Positions 1 to 11,133 of a stretch of 64,000 nucleotides of DNA are shown piece by piece; position 1 is the first letter of the stretch; each line of letters opens with the position of its first letter. Origin of the DNA: Glandiceps talaboti (lineage: Eukaryota > Hemichordata > Enteropneusta > Spengelidae); contig NC_135549.1 in assembly GCF_964340395.1 (NCBI RefSeq), positions 34,329,832 to 34,393,831 of the forward strand, written 5' to 3'. Below the pieces are notes generated by a model. It did no database searches, was not told the DNA's origin, and saw only the letters and a list, made by a program, of their open reading frames with translations. The translations under genes and the position numbers were made by a program.

Positions 1-993
1 GAGACATCTTTAATTTCTACCTCACACTTTGCCAACATTTAGATGTACTCCCACCCACTTCTTTTAACTTCAATTGTCGTAGTTGGACTGAGTCTGTCTC
101 TTGAACCAAAGTAAGTAGTTGACTCACTCACTGGATCTACACTATACACATGGTGTCATTTCCTCCAAGTCCAAAGTCTGCCCCAAGATCAAATACACAT
201 GACAAAGACTGATGACAGCCTGACCTAAATGGCTTCACTGTGTATGACAAGGATCCCACTGACTGTTAGACTAGGTTTTATATCTTTGTATGATCCATAG
301 ATGTAGCAAGTTTTGTTGAATTTGGTGCAGCCGTTATGCATATATAGCCCCACTTTTATAAATCATTAATTATGCAAATTGTTATTAATTATGCAAGTCA
401 CTCCCACCAACAACTAATCAGCACTAACTTGCAGACTGACAATGCCACATAGTAAATCGCAGAACATTTGCTTCTGAATCAGTACTTTTTGAGATATTAT
501 TGGAACAAAATTTCTGCATGGACACGCAGACAGACAGACATCGCCACGACATTACATCCCATACAGGAGCTAAAAAACTAAAGGTGTTTTTGCCTATAAA
601 TGACAGCTTGATTTCAGAGGGACAAAAATAACTCTTGTGTTTTGGTTTCGGAAAAAGAGCAGAAAATATATTTTAATTGATGAAAATGAAGTATATCTAT
701 GTGTTATTATGGGGAGAGTGTTTTTATTTTCTTGCTCTATTGTTGTACACTAACTTTTGGCAATCGTTTTAGTCATGTACGTCCAAAGTGCTTACTTTTG
801 ACCACCCCTATGTAGACAATAGACAAACCTTTGTGCAACTATGCGCATAACTTTGAGCTGTGGATTTGTCAAGCATCAGGGGTTCTCTTTGTTGCTATGC
901 AACACAGCACCCTCTATCATCAAATAGCTCTGGATTTCGTCTGCAGTGTGGGGTTGATTTTTGGAGTTTTCCATACAAGACAAATAATTGAGT
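1..993. other. Non-coding flank with a degenerate repeat end
   Basis: No coding region was recognised. Around 290-590 there is AT-rich sequence with repeated ATTAATTATGCAA motifs. It is followed by a short GACA run (about 527-540) and then a GGAGCTAAAAAACTAAAG end. A microsatellite followed by an abrupt GCTAAA end resembles the 3' ends of the hairpin-bearing repeats elsewhere in the window, but no clear stem is left, so this is only a possible relic. PGGHG exons beyond exon E would be expected on the minus strand at or beyond this edge; none was found. Confidence 0.4.
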
Positions 994-1535
994 ATGGATG
1001 CTGCAGATATTGAAAAGATGAAAGTAGGTGAGCTAAGGAAGGTGTTGTGTCATCGCAGTATAATGTGTGGCGAGGCTAAAAAGGCAAAGTTGGTATCACT
1101 AGTGAGATTAGCCATCAAGCTGGATTTGATGATGTAGCGGTGGATGATATGGAGGATATATTCAAAGAAAGACGAAGAGTTTCAGTTTCAGACAATAGTC
1201 GACAGGTTACTCTCCCGCCTCCATCATCTGTAACATGTTGAGATGAAAATCTCAATAATTTGCCAGATGTTGAATTAGCGGACATTTTCATTTATTTATT
1301 GTCACTGTGCTGATGGCCACCCGACAAACTGTTGAACTACAAGAAAGATGCTGGCTACCGTTTATCCCTTAGTGGAAATATCTACAACACCAGGATGCAC
1401 CAATTCCAACAGGCTGACAACCATGTATATGTTTCGTCTGACTGTGTCAGACAAACCAGTGTCCGAGATGTCCCATATAAGACTTGGGTTTTACTCACCA
1501 GGAGCGGCCAAGTGGCAACCGTGTCACCGTGTCAC
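994..1535 (+). pseudogene. SAP/SWIM (YqaJ-type) gene, decayed first exon
   Basis: From an ATG at 994 the frame begins MDAADIEKMKVGELRKVL and continues with a basic helix ending in LVSLVRL. This is a SAP-like DNA-binding module. A frameshift near 1115-1130 moves the homologous frame. It then runs through two stops (about 1239 and 1311) to LNYKKDAGYRLSLSGNI and ends in VPYKTWVLLTRSGQVA just before a consensus donor at 1536 (CAC|GTAAGT). The order SAP, then the GYRL...KPY-WV block, then a SWIM zinc finger is typical of the large invertebrate SAP-SWIM-YqaJ exonuclease-like proteins, which are often multicopy. The first SWIM cysteine is visible (PCH), but the second appears mutated to Arg in the C-x-C. 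One frameshift and two stops make it a pseudogene. The SWIM second half lies in the following array. The family call rests on remembered motifs. Confidence 0.7.
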
Positions 1536-1847
1536 GTAAGTACTAAAGTAGCTTACATTAACAGTTTATCACTAAGCTTTGGTGGAATAAAAACACAAAC
1601 ATGAGCTTAAACACTGTTGTTGTTCATCTCTCTTACATGACATGGCATATTCGGTAAATCCGCACGATCAACTGGCCATTTGTTTACAGCTTCGTAGCAA
1701 CAGTAACCGGTTGCATACGTAAAGAAATCATATTGTAGTCAAAGTGTAACAATCTAGACACGTGTTGGGGATTCCCTTTGAACATTACACCATTTGCCAC
1801 CTTGTACTCAATTTGTATGTCTATCGTCTTTATATTCTAGTATACAA

Positions 1848-2860
1848 ATATATGTTTTGTTTTTGTATTGCAGTGGGTACAGATACTGTAAACATGGCAC
1901 AGCCATACTGTACAAATATATGTTTTGTTTTTGTATTGCAGTGGGTAGATACTGTACACATGGCACAGCCATACTGTACAAATATATGTTTTGTTTTTGT
2001 ATTGCAATGGGTACAGATACTGCAAACATGGCACAGCCATACTGTACAAATATATGTTTTGTTTTTGTATTGCAGTGGGTACAGATACTGTACACATGGC
2101 ACAGCCATACTGTAAAATATATGTTTTGTTTTTGTATTGCAATGGGTACAGATACTGCAAACATGGCACAGCCATACTGTACAAATATATGTTTTGTTTT
2201 TGTATTGCAATGGGTACAGATACTGCAAACATGGCACAGCCATACTGTACAAATATATGTTTTGTTTTTGTATTGCAATGGGTACAGATACTGCAAACAT
2301 GGCACAGCCATACTGTACAAATATATGTTTTGTTTTTGTATTGCAGTGGGTACAGATACTGTACACACGACACAGCCATACTGTAAAATATGTTTCGTTT
2401 TTTGTATTGCAATGGGTACAGATACTGCAAACATGGCACAGCCATACTGTAAAATATGTTTCGTTTTTGTATTGCAGTGGGTACAGATACTGCAAACATG
2501 GCACAGCCATACTTTAAAATAGATGTTTCGTTTTTGTATTGCAGTGGGTACAGATACTGCAAACACGGCACAGCCATACTGTAAAAATATGTTTCGTTTT
2601 TTGTATTGCAGTGGGTACAGATACTGCAAACATGGCACAGCCATACTGTAAAATATATGTTTTGTTTTTGTATTGCAGTGGGTACAGATACTGCAAACAT
2701 GGCACAGCCATACTGTAAAATATATGTTTTGTTTTTGTATTGCAGTGGGTACAGATACTGCAAACATGGCACAGCCATACTGTACAAATATATGTTTTGT
2801 TTTTGTATTGCAGTGGGTACAGATACTGTACACACGGCACAGCCATACTGTTTAGTCTGC
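1848..2860 (+). repeat. 67-bp minisatellite made of a SWIM exon start plus its splice acceptor
   Basis: There are about 15 tandem units of roughly 67 bp. Each has a polypyrimidine stretch (TTTTGTTTTTGTATTGCAG), then TGGGTACAGATACTGC and a CATGGCACAGCCATACTG block. In one frame the block reads GYRYCKHGTAIL, which fits the second half of a SWIM zinc finger (C-x-H). Ten units keep CAG at the acceptor; at least five have CAA, which destroys it. The long open frames across the array on both strands are by-products of a unit length near a multiple of three. The array lies exactly where the second exon of the upstream SAP/SWIM gene is expected. Confidence 0.8.
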
Positions 2861-2886
2861 AAGATTTTTGTAATAACCTGATTTAA
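2814..2886 (+). pseudogene. SWIM exon 2, terminal unit with unique continuation
   Basis: The last unit of the array does not return to the repeat. After the acceptor at 2812-2813 the frame GYRYCTHGTAIL continues into FSLQDF and stops at 2884-2886. This matches the end of a SWIM finger followed by the usual hydrophobic helix (C-x-H-x-x-A-x-L-F). It therefore looks like the original exon from which the array expanded. Joining it to the first exon in the SWIM frame needs the first exon to end two bases into a codon; that frame is open over the last codons but shifted relative to most of the exon, in line with decay. Confidence 0.6.
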
Positions 2887-2903
2887 TAATCAAAATTATT
2901 TCA

Positions 2904-3115
2904 GCCATATGCGTCCAATTGCCCTTTCAACATGAATTCTCAATCTAGCTATCTCTTGAGTAGCAAGTACCTCTGCAGAATTCAATAATCTGCCTTTACC
3001 AGTTTTACGACGTGTGAAAGGGGGCATTATTAATTTAACTTTTTTGGGGCAACAATAGATCTTGTATATTGAAACCTCTATCTGCTAGTGTTGCATTGCT
3101 GCTTCCAACAAATCG
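2904..3115 (-). pseudogene. Harbinger/ISL2EU-like transposase C-terminal fragment
   Basis: Read on the minus strand, a frame contains ADRGFNIQDLL. After one frameshift it continues VKLIMPPFTRRKTGKG and then ATQEIARLRIHVERAIGRI. The DRG aspartate and the VERAIGR glutamate are the second and third catalytic positions of DDE_Tnp_4 transposases (Harbinger, ISL2EU and related). Only about 70 codons remain. The upstream catalytic Asp and the DNA-binding region are absent, and I see no terminal inverted repeats, so this is a dead fragment. It lies immediately downstream of the SWIM array on the opposite strand. Confidence 0.75.
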
Positions 3116-3189
3116 ATGAATCCAGATTTGCTAGTTATGCATTAAGAAGAGACATTTCCCACCCACAATCTAGATAAATCTAGATAAAA

Positions 3190-3975
3190 AATTATGAAAG
3201 ACAAATCTAAAGATATTACATGTGTTGATAACTACAGACCATATAGTTACAGCGGCATCAAAGTTGCTCGAAATTTGTATTTTCTCTCGCATTGGGCAGA
3301 GTATTGAGACAAGTGACTTTCAATTTGGGTTCAAAAGTAACCACTCCACTGATATATGTGTATCTTTGTGCTAAAAGAGATAATTGACTTTTATAAGAGA
3401 CATAATTCACCAGTGTTTTCCTGTTTTATGGATGCAACGAAAGCATTTGATAGGGTGAACCACTGGACCATGTTTAGAAAACTGATCAATAGAAATATTC
3501 CTTTATTTGTAGTTAGAATATTGCTATTTTGATATCGTAGCCAATTATTCTCTGTTCACTGGGCTTCAGCGGAATCGGCCCCTTTTAGTGTTATTAATGG
3601 GGTCCCGGTACGTCAAGAAAGCATCATCAGTTATTTGCTGTATATGTCGATGAACTGAGTAAAGAGCTCCAGTTAGCAGGAGCAAATAGCTAACCACCTG
3701 TTTTATGCAGATGACCTAGTCCTGATTTGTCCTTCAGTCAAGTTTTTAAGGAAATTTATTAAGATCTGTGAACAGAATTGTGAGCAGCATGACATTCTTT
3801 TTTACACAACTAAAACTGAGTGTATGTATATTTACCCTACATTTTGGAGACCGGTTCGGATCCCCAAAATTTATTTGTACAGAAAGCAATTGAAGTTTGT
3901 TACTTCTAAAAAGTACCTAGGCTGCATTATGTCTTTAACAGGGTATGACGAATTAGATATGCAGAGGCCATGTCG
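3190..3975 (+). pseudogene. LINE reverse transcriptase, decayed
   Basis: Broken frames give DNYRP, FMDATKAFDRVNHWTMF, LINRNIPLFVVRILLF, INGVRQESIIS, a YADDL-like segment (about 3700-3720) and KYLGC. In this order they are RT motifs of a non-LTR retrotransposon: the DNYRP finger, the D-x-x-KAFD catalytic Asp, the N-G-V-R-Q turn and the second catalytic pair. Several stops and frameshifts are present and the 5' part with the endonuclease is missing. Clade assignment (CR1/Jockey-like) is uncertain. Confidence 0.8.
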
Positions 3976-4589
3976 GAAACGCCTTGGTAAAACCAAACTA
4001 CGGATAACCCGAGTTCATCAATAGGCAAGTCGGGTTGGGTTGTTGACAATCTCTAAATCTGTTTGCAATGTCAACTGCAAAAGGATTATAAAAGTTGTAA
4101 CAGCTGATAAAGTCCCTTGTCTCAAACGATTCACTCCTTGAAAGTAACCTTGCACTTGGAACCAGTTTTTCTCGTTCCATAGTTAGTTAAATAATTTTTT
4201 GAAAAATTAAGCACAGAGATACTTAAATAGCTGTGTAGCAAATTCCCATATCTGATGTCCATATACCACATGTAACATCATCAATGTACGGTGTACGCGG
4301 TGCATGATGTATCCTAATGTTATGATCGTGATTGGATCATGACCTTTCACCCAAGCCAAATCGTAACCTTTCACCCAAACCAGCTGTGCCTCGTGGCGGA
4401 GTAACACACTCACTAGTACTTGCACACATTCGGTCGACAGCATTTCAGTCTTGACCTAGTACCCGTACCAGCGATAACTCAGGCTTATCAGATGTAATTA
4501 CAAAAAGCAAACACTTAGTTATGGTAATGAGCTGATAAGGATTGATAAGAAAGTGCAAGAATTGCACTTTGCTGGTAAAAGCGATGTTC
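3976..4589. other. Unidentified segment interrupting the LINE
   Basis: LINE coding sequence stops near 3975 and resumes near 4590. The sequence between does not fit the LINE. It contains a local duplication of a CCTTTCACCCAA motif near 4344-4378 and no recognisable coding region. It could be an insertion or a diverged LINE part. I see no clear target-site duplication. Confidence 0.4.
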
Positions 4590-5095
4590 CCCTCATGCAG
4601 CTCAAGTCTTTTTATGCTAGGGCAAATTTTATTGTTCATAATTTTGTCATTGCTCCGAGAAAGTGAAATATATACTTTTTAGAATACAATGTATATTGTT
4701 TAAATGTTTGGTGTAACTATAGTACTAGGATGATGCATACTTTAAAAGTGGCATATAATAACACAATGCGATTAGTATTTGACCTAAGACGTGCAGTCAG
4801 CATTAGTAATATCTGTGTATCCAGTGATATTTTGAATTTTTCATCACTCCACCAAAAGTTGCTGTATACATTTAATAGACGTATTGCAGAGCGTCACAAT
4901 ACTTTAATTCGAATCTGCATTGACTCTGAAGCATATTTTCGTTCACACTTTTGGAGAATGTATAGGATTGTCATGTATAGTACAAAATAGTTAGTTTATC
5001 ATTATGTCTGTCTTTTTCTTTGTGTTTGTATGTTTTTTGTATTTTTTATGGGACATATTGGTGGCCTGAATTAAAGAAAATAATAATAATTATTA
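4590..5095 (+). pseudogene. LINE 3' end (C-terminal domain and tail)
   Basis: The frame QLKSFYARANFIVHNF is followed, after stops, by MMHTLKVAYNNTMRLVF and LLYTFNRRIAERHNTLI. These correspond to the region after the RT domain in the LINE that begins near 3190. The element then ends in non-coding sequence with an ATTAAAGAAAATAATAATAA tail at about 5075-5095. That is a normal LINE 3' end, and it fixes the orientation as plus. Confidence 0.7.
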
Positions 5096-5198
5096 TTGTT
5101 TAATTGTCACTTGTTTCACATTTTCCAGCATTCCTATCATCATTACCAGTTATTGATATAATTCTCACTTTGGCAAGTCTGTTATCTAATTTATCATG

Positions 5199-6023
5199 TT
5201 GACAGGGAGTACTAGTATGTGTACAACTATAATTATGATGGTTGACAGGGAGTACTAGTATGTGTACAACTATAATCATGATGGTTGACAGGGAGTACTA
5301 GTATGTGTACAACTATAATTATGATGGTTGACAGGGAGTACTAGTATGTGTACAACTATAATTATGATGGTTGACAGGGAGTACTAGTATGTGTACAACT
5401 ATAATTATGATGGTTGACAGGGAGTACTAGTATGTGTACAACTATAATTATGATGGTTGACAGGGAGTACTAGTATGTGTACAACTATAATTATGATGGT
5501 TGACAGGGAGTACTAGTATGTGTACAACTATAATTATGATGGTTGACAGGGAGTACTAGTATGTGTACAACTATAATTATGATGGTTGACAGGGAGTACT
5601 AGTATGTGTACAACTATAATTATGATGGTTGACAGGGAGTACTAGTATGTGTACAACTATAATTATGATGGTTGACAGGGAGTACTAGTATGTGTACAAC
5701 TATAATTATGATGGTTGACAGGGAGTACTAGTATGTGTACAACTATAATTATGATGGTTGTTAGGGAGTACTAGTATGTGTACAACTATAATTATGATGG
5801 TTGTTAGGGAGTACTAGTATGTGTACAACTATAATTATGATGGTTGACAGGGAGTACTAGTATGTGTACAACTATTATCATGATGGTTGACAGGGAGTAC
5901 TAGTATGTGTACAACTATAATTATGATGGTTGACAGGGAGTACTAGTATGTGTACAACTATTATCATGATGGTTGACAGGGAGTACTAGTATGTGTACAA
6001 CTATAATTATGATGGTTGACAGG
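5199..6023. repeat. 43-bp minisatellite, about 19 copies
   Basis: The units begin TTGACAGGGAGTACTAGTAT and contain GTGTACAACTATAATTATGATGG. Copies are nearly identical; a few units differ by GTTAGG for GACAGG or TTATCATG for TAATTATG, and the variants are spread through the array. The lack of divergence points to recent expansion or homogenisation. No open frame persists across it. Confidence 0.95.
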
Positions 6024-7689
6024 CTCTGTAATGTGATGTTCTGCCACACATTCCAATCATGTAAGGGGAAAATAAGGAAAGCAATGAGTGTGGAATTAAT
6101 TCTTTACTCTTTTTTTTAAAAAATAATTTTGAATACATGTACACCTTATGGCTTATTCATGATCAGTTTACCAATTCATACCTTGGGGTCCTTGTCATTA
6201 TGTTTTGTTTTGTTTTGTTTTTCGGGGGGGGGGGGGGGGGAGACAAAATGAAAGCATCAAAATATAACATTCAATTTCATATTGAAATCCTTGACTATTT
6301 CTGAATTCCATTCACATTGCTAGGGAAATGTCAATGTCTGGTGCAGTAATCATTACCAGAGTAAAAAGTTCTGCCACAGAATAGTATGAGCGGTACACTG
6401 CATGTCTGGGTACTGTATATTGTTACAAAGTAATCAAAAGTTTATGCGATTTGTGACAATACATAAAAAACCAGGTCACAATTTCATATAAATGTCAGAC
6501 AGAAATAACACCACAAGAACTTTAGACTATTTAGTAAATCATTCTCCTCATAAAATGATGTTTGGTTCCCAATTTGGTTTCCTTTGCATTGCAAACACTC
6601 ATTGTTTTCATAGTTTTGAGTACCTTTTTGTCAGAAATGGATGAATGGAAATATCCTTCATAAACGGATAGCTATCATATCGTTGCCGTTTTAAAGAGGC
6701 TGAATTACATCCAGGGGCATTGCAGTAAAAGTGTGGTATATTCAGACCAACTTAAATCAACTCAGATATCGCAAAAATGAGGTGAAATACATGTCATCTG
6801 ATTGTATGTCATCTGATTGAGTGACTATACAAGTCATGCATGTACATTGAGAGCTGTATCAGCTGTCAAATCATAGCATAGCAACGAACCTGAGAACCCG
6901 GATATCCATATTGTAAAGTGCATCTGTCCTGAAATTAATTTGGATGTAGCTATTAGTTTTAATTATGTATTTCAATATTTGAAATATTTCAATATTTGCA
7001 TATTTTTGGTAATTAGATATTTGAAATCTCTAGCTATGTTTTGGGATGTGCTAATTCAAATACTAACCGAAAGAACGTTTCACATTGCATGATGTGCTGC
7101 TGCAAATAGTGACATCAGCATGCAATCTTGCTGGACAATTTGCCAAGATAAATTCATATGATCTCTTCAATATTTCATTCTCAATCAAAAGCCTTTTTGC
7201 ACTTTGATAATTATGAACATGTTTGCACTCCCCTGTTTGAGAGTAAGACCATGAAAAGGTCATCAGTCAAACAAGGCCAGCTTCAACTTTCGTGTCAAAT
7301 CATCCGCTTTGTAATGCTTTATGTAAAACTTTTGAATGAACCAATATACAAAGACCTTGACTATTTTTTTTTAATGGCATTTAAAGCACATATTAGGAAT
7401 TCATCTTTTTGTGAAATTTGTAAACTTTCTGGTCTTTAAGGCTACCACTGTACAGGGTTCTTCCACAGGATTTGTTTATAGGACAGTGGCTCATTAAAAT
7501 AAATTAGCATATATTTACATAAAAAAAAAATATATATATTCATGAGTAATTTAATGATAAAATCAAAGTACATCATAATTATAACAAACAAGTAGTACAT
7601 TTAGCCAAAGGAAAGTTATTTATTACTCATTCCAAACTGTAAGCATCAGTAAGAAACTCGTAACTTTAGATGTCAATTTTTACAACCAG
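6024..7689. other. Non-coding intronic or flanking stretch
   Basis: I see no gene. There is a TTTTG run followed by a poly-G tract of about 18 at 6223-6240, a CATCTGATTGTATGT short duplication near 6796-6820, and AT-rich sequence with a weak AATATTTGAAATATTTCAATATTTG palindromic patch near 6970-7000. Short open frames at 7063-7439 on both strands have no recognisable content. Confidence 0.4.
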
Positions 7690-8040
7690 TGTTTTTGATT
7701 ATTTTTCGAGTTTTAAAAAAATGTTTTTCCACATGCAGATTGATGTTAGGTATAGGTGTTCATTTGCAGAATGATTATCCAGTTACCTATCCAACTCGGC
7801 TGTTGTCATCTTTGCAATATATACAATCATTTAGTTGTTGCTATGGGTGTAGTCTTGTTGCTATGTATATTTGCATACATTTTTTGAATGTTCATTCATT
7901 TGTCTTTTAATCGATGTTGTTAGCTTTGCAATATATGTGATCATTTGGCTGTTGCTATGGGCGTGGTCTTGTTGCTAGGCACATTTACCTACATTTTTTT
8001 GAATGTTTAATCACTTGTCTATTAATCCCTGTTGTTATCA
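7690..8040 (+). repeat. HINE-A repeat, partial 5' copy
   Basis: Contains the family's 5' region (CACATGCAGATTGATG...CCAGTTACCTATCCAACTC) followed by about two tandem units of the 114-bp module. The module's signature is GGCTGTTGCTATGGGCGTGG, then TTGCTAGGCACATTT and GCATACATTTTTTGAATGTT. The 3' half with the microsatellite and hairpin is missing; the copy stops at the next repeat near 8041. Confidence 0.7.
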
Positions 8041-8385
8041 TCAATCAATCAATTAATCAAAGAGATTTATATAGCGCCAAACTCCACTACGTAGTAATGT
8101 TCAATGGTGCTTTACAAAAGTGTGGGTATATAGAGATGTCAGTAGGTTCTGCTAAACAGATAAGTCGTCTTGATGCACTTCTTAAAAATATCAAGGCTGG
8201 GTGACTGGCGCACTTCTAGAGGGATATTTTTCCAAGTGAGAGAAAAAGAAAGCACGATCACCACTAATGCTTATGCAACGTCGCAAGACCCTGCGACGAG
8301 GCGAGTACACGATGCAATTCATCGCATGCGACGAATTGCATTGTGCGTTGCTAGTCGAGTTGCATCGTGTAACCGGGCCTTAAGT
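8041..8385. repeat. Interspersed repeat with a 38-bp near-palindrome
   Basis: The left part carries TTTATATAGCGCCAAACTCC and, farther on, GGTGCTTTACAAAAG, a pattern shared by dispersed repeats in many animals. From about 8270 it passes into a different sequence with the near-palindrome 8308-8345: two 19-base arms, CACGATGCAATTCATCGCA and its complement, with 17 of 19 matching. It ends with AACCGGGCCTTA. The right side looks like one end of a miniature DNA transposon with a GGCCCGGTTACACGATGCAA-type terminus; the other end was not found. Confidence 0.45.
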
Positions 8386-9935
8386 CGTCCACACACACAT
8401 ACACACACTAAGACAGAGAGTCATGCCATAAGCACTATACTGAGCCTTATACAAATGTAGTAGCCAAGTCAGATGCACCAAAAAATGTTCTGCCAGTGTG
8501 TCATTTTCATTTTCACTGTAAAATTATTTTTGAGTAGGTGTGAGAAAAAATACAAAACAAAACTCCTCAAAAATTTGATTTATTCAACTGCATGTGGCCA
8601 TTTTCACATGCCTCATGTATTCTGCAATTCCGAGGGACTGGGTCACCCGATCTCGACATATGACCCCTTATTTGAAAGGTCTTTGAAGACTCTCCTGTTG
8701 ATTTTCTGCAGTTACCTGTTGTTAGGAGAACAATTTAAAACTTTCAAGTCGATTTTGGACCAGAAGCGCCAGGAATTTCAGATAAACAATACCGCCAATT
8801 GAATTTTAGTGTTCTTTTATAAAATTATGTATTTGTAACTGATTTTGATCGAGCGTGCCCTCTGTGTTTACGTGTTTAGTTTTTCCAAGCAAACTGTCTT
8901 TGTGAATGTATGTGTATGGGTGTTGGTCAAGATGCAGTGATTTACTGATCAAAATGGCCTCCGTACAAAACGACGGCGCTAATAGTTCTGAATGGCCTGA
9001 AAGTGGTTTAAAGTGATGAATATATTCCTTTTGGTGATGAAAATGAGATGTTTTTCAGTTCTTTATTAATATGACATGAACAAATGTGTTTAATTTTTCA
9101 TTATTTTCTCTGGGGTCTATCTCCTATATTCAAGGATACATTGTAACCGGCATTTGAAATCAGTACGGTGGCCTATGTACGTCACAGTTGGTATTGTATG
9201 GTGCAAGGCATGAAAGAAAATTTATTGAACACTAGTGTACTTTTCTCTTTCATAATTTCTGCAAACACTTGCATAATTAGCGCGCCTAATTTACATAATG
9301 TCAGAAACTCATATTTGGAGGATCTGTACCCAGATTTCTGACACCAATTTCATGATGATTGCATTTATAGAAAGCGCTTTATAAGAAATATGCATATGTA
9401 ATTAATTTTTTAATTATTTTTTCTTCAGAAAAATTTTCAACAGTTACTGATTTTAGCAAAACTCGTGATTTCGATGTATCTGTATTCATATTTATGATAG
9501 ATGCTTACTACAGTGTACCTCCTTATTTCAGTTGACAAATACTTTTTCTCTGTGAAAATCAGACAACTTTGTCTAGAAATGTCATATTTTTGTTTAAATC
9601 ATATCACAAAGTTGGCAAAAATTTAATTGTTCACAATTTGGAAGTCATGGCACTATATTTTTTTTTTTTAAATTTAATGCTTTAAAAATCTGTATCTTCA
9701 AAAGTTCTTGGCTGATTTTAGTCATCCAAGTGTTATTTTTCATATTTCAATGAGATCTATCCAAGTGCTAACAGGTTTGACTTTAATATAGTTCACTAAT
9801 AAAGGTCCAATACTCTAATGCTGCAGATAAAACTCTCAATTTTTGGAGCGAATTAAAATGACTTGGAATTGCAGGCATAGAATCTCGACTGAATGCTGGT
9901 AGTAGTAGATATTGCAAAATCTTGTGACAGCTGAG
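8386..9935. other. Non-coding intron sequence
   Basis: No gene was recognised. A short CACACA stretch at 8390-8410, then GACAGAGAGTCATGCCATAAGCACTATACTGAGCC, is a decayed HINE-A 3' end. The remainder is AT-rich without clear repeats. The next PGGHG exon after exon E (the block containing the conserved VKQAD motif) was looked for on the minus strand here and not found. Confidence 0.4.
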
Positions 9936-10000
9936 CTACATACCTGTATACATGTAATGACAGCAGCACAGAATGGTATATATACATGTTATCAACCTAC

Positions 10001-10210
10001 CATTAGTATATCCATCATATTCAGGGTGATATTGATGTTCTTCATCAAATAGTATAAACATTTTATCAGCAATGTTCTTCCAGTCTACAGACACAGTAGC
10101 ATTGATCATTTTGGCTGCATAGTATGGTAAATTTAAACTGATTTTAGCAACTACATTGGTATAAACTGAATTATTCACATTCTGATGATATTCATCTGGT
10201 CCCATTACAT
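10001..10210 (-). CDS. PGGHG: PGGHG exon E (GH65 catalytic acid exon)
   Basis: This 210-nt exon has an acceptor TTTACAG|AT at 10211-10212 and a donor AATG|GTAGGT at 9999-10000. It enters with two bases of a codon and leaves after one, in phase with exon D. Its product contains VMGPDEYHQNVNNSVYTNV near the start and DEEHQYHPEYDGYTNG at the end. The PDEYH glutamate is the catalytic acid of GH65 enzymes and corresponds to Glu430 of human PGGHG, one of three carboxylates reported as essential. The enzyme removes glucose from the glucosyl-galactosyl-hydroxylysine of collagen. Homology suggests at least one more exon downstream (VKQAD..LLGYP and the later catalytic Glu), which is not in the window. 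Confidence 0.93.
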
Positions 10211-10840
10211 CTGTAAATTAGAAAAGAAATTGTAATTTTACTCAAATTTCAGTTGGATGTACTCATTAATGATTAATGATCTTATACAATCATGTTAAGA
10301 TTATAAATAATAAAATAAACAAAAGTCTTCATCAAAGACACAGTCCTCAACATTTAAACTTACCAATTTATAATTTTGAATATTTATGATAAAATATGAT
10401 CCCATTTGGTCTTTACCATAAAGGTCCGTGTAGTGATGTGCATTTATTGGAATATAGTATAATATCTGATAGCTGTGTAACTTTAAGGTTTGGTTTAAAA
10501 AATCTAAGCATTAAAAAGCTATACATGAGCACATTGAACAATTTGGATCGTTTGATCTTAAAATCAGTGGTTATGGTCAAAAGGGTATTGTTATCTGAAA
10601 ACTTAAAATCAGTGGTTATGGTCAAAAGGGTATTTGTTATCTGAAAAGTCATGGATTTTCATAGAGCATTCAAATGAGGAACTAACTACAAAGTCTCCAC
10701 AGTAAATGAAAAAAGCGTCAATGTAGTAGCACAACTGTATTTGGCTGTTGCTATCGGTGTGGTCTTGTTACTAGGCCAGCCTATTTGCTTCCATTTTTGG
10801 AATGTTTAGTCACTTGCCTACCATCCTTTGATTCATCTTT
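10211..10840. other. Intron D-E, proximal part with a 45-bp duplication and a HINE-A scrap
   Basis: At 10557-10645 two copies of a 45-bp segment (AAAATCAGTGGTTATGGTCA plus AAAGGGTATT) stand side by side. At 10725-10840 a HINE-A fragment starts with TAGCACAACTGTATTTGGCT, joining the family's terminal motif directly to its 114-bp module, so an internal deletion has occurred. Open frames over 10396-10652 on both strands are created by the duplication and look non-coding. Confidence 0.5.
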
Positions 10841-11133
10841 GCAATAGACACCATCATTTGGCTCAAGGTCAAAGTCTTAATAGACACCATCATTTGGCTC
10901 AAGGTCAAAGTCTTAATAGACACCATCATTTGGCTCAATGTCAAAGTCTTAATAGACACCATCATTTGGCTCAAGGTCAAAGTCTTAATAGACACCATCA
11001 TTTGGCTCAAGGTCAAAGTCTTAATAGACACCATCATTTGGCTCAATGTCAAAGTCTTAATAGACACCATCATTTGGCTCAAGGTCAAAGTCTTAATAGA
11101 CACCATCATTTGGCTCAAGGTCAAAATCTTAAT
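10841..11133. repeat. 36-bp minisatellite, 8 copies
   Basis: The unit is AATAGACACCATCATTTGGC followed by TCAAGGTCAAAGTCTT. The ATCATTTGGCT part is also found inside the HINE-A 114-bp module, and a HINE-A scrap directly precedes the array, so the satellite probably arose from that module. A unit of 36 bp keeps frames open on both strands (12-residue periodic peptides); I regard these as non-coding. Confidence 0.9.

Noticed and set aside
1762-2862. Open frames of up to 341 codons on both strands over 1.8-2.86 kb
   Set aside because: They are periodic translations of the 67-bp minisatellite in several frames at once. Only the short GYRYCKH frame has a family explanation.
5199-6023. Regular 43-bp repeats resembling a CRISPR array
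   Set aside because: The repeats are contiguous with no variable spacers, and the setting is animal nuclear DNA. The same applies to the arrays at 10.8, 13.0, 23.5, 27.0, 33.5, 58.8 and 59.8 kb.
1-9900. Search for the next PGGHG exon on the minus strand
   Set aside because: No segment encoding the conserved VKQAD..LLGYP block was found; the gene most likely continues beyond the left edge.
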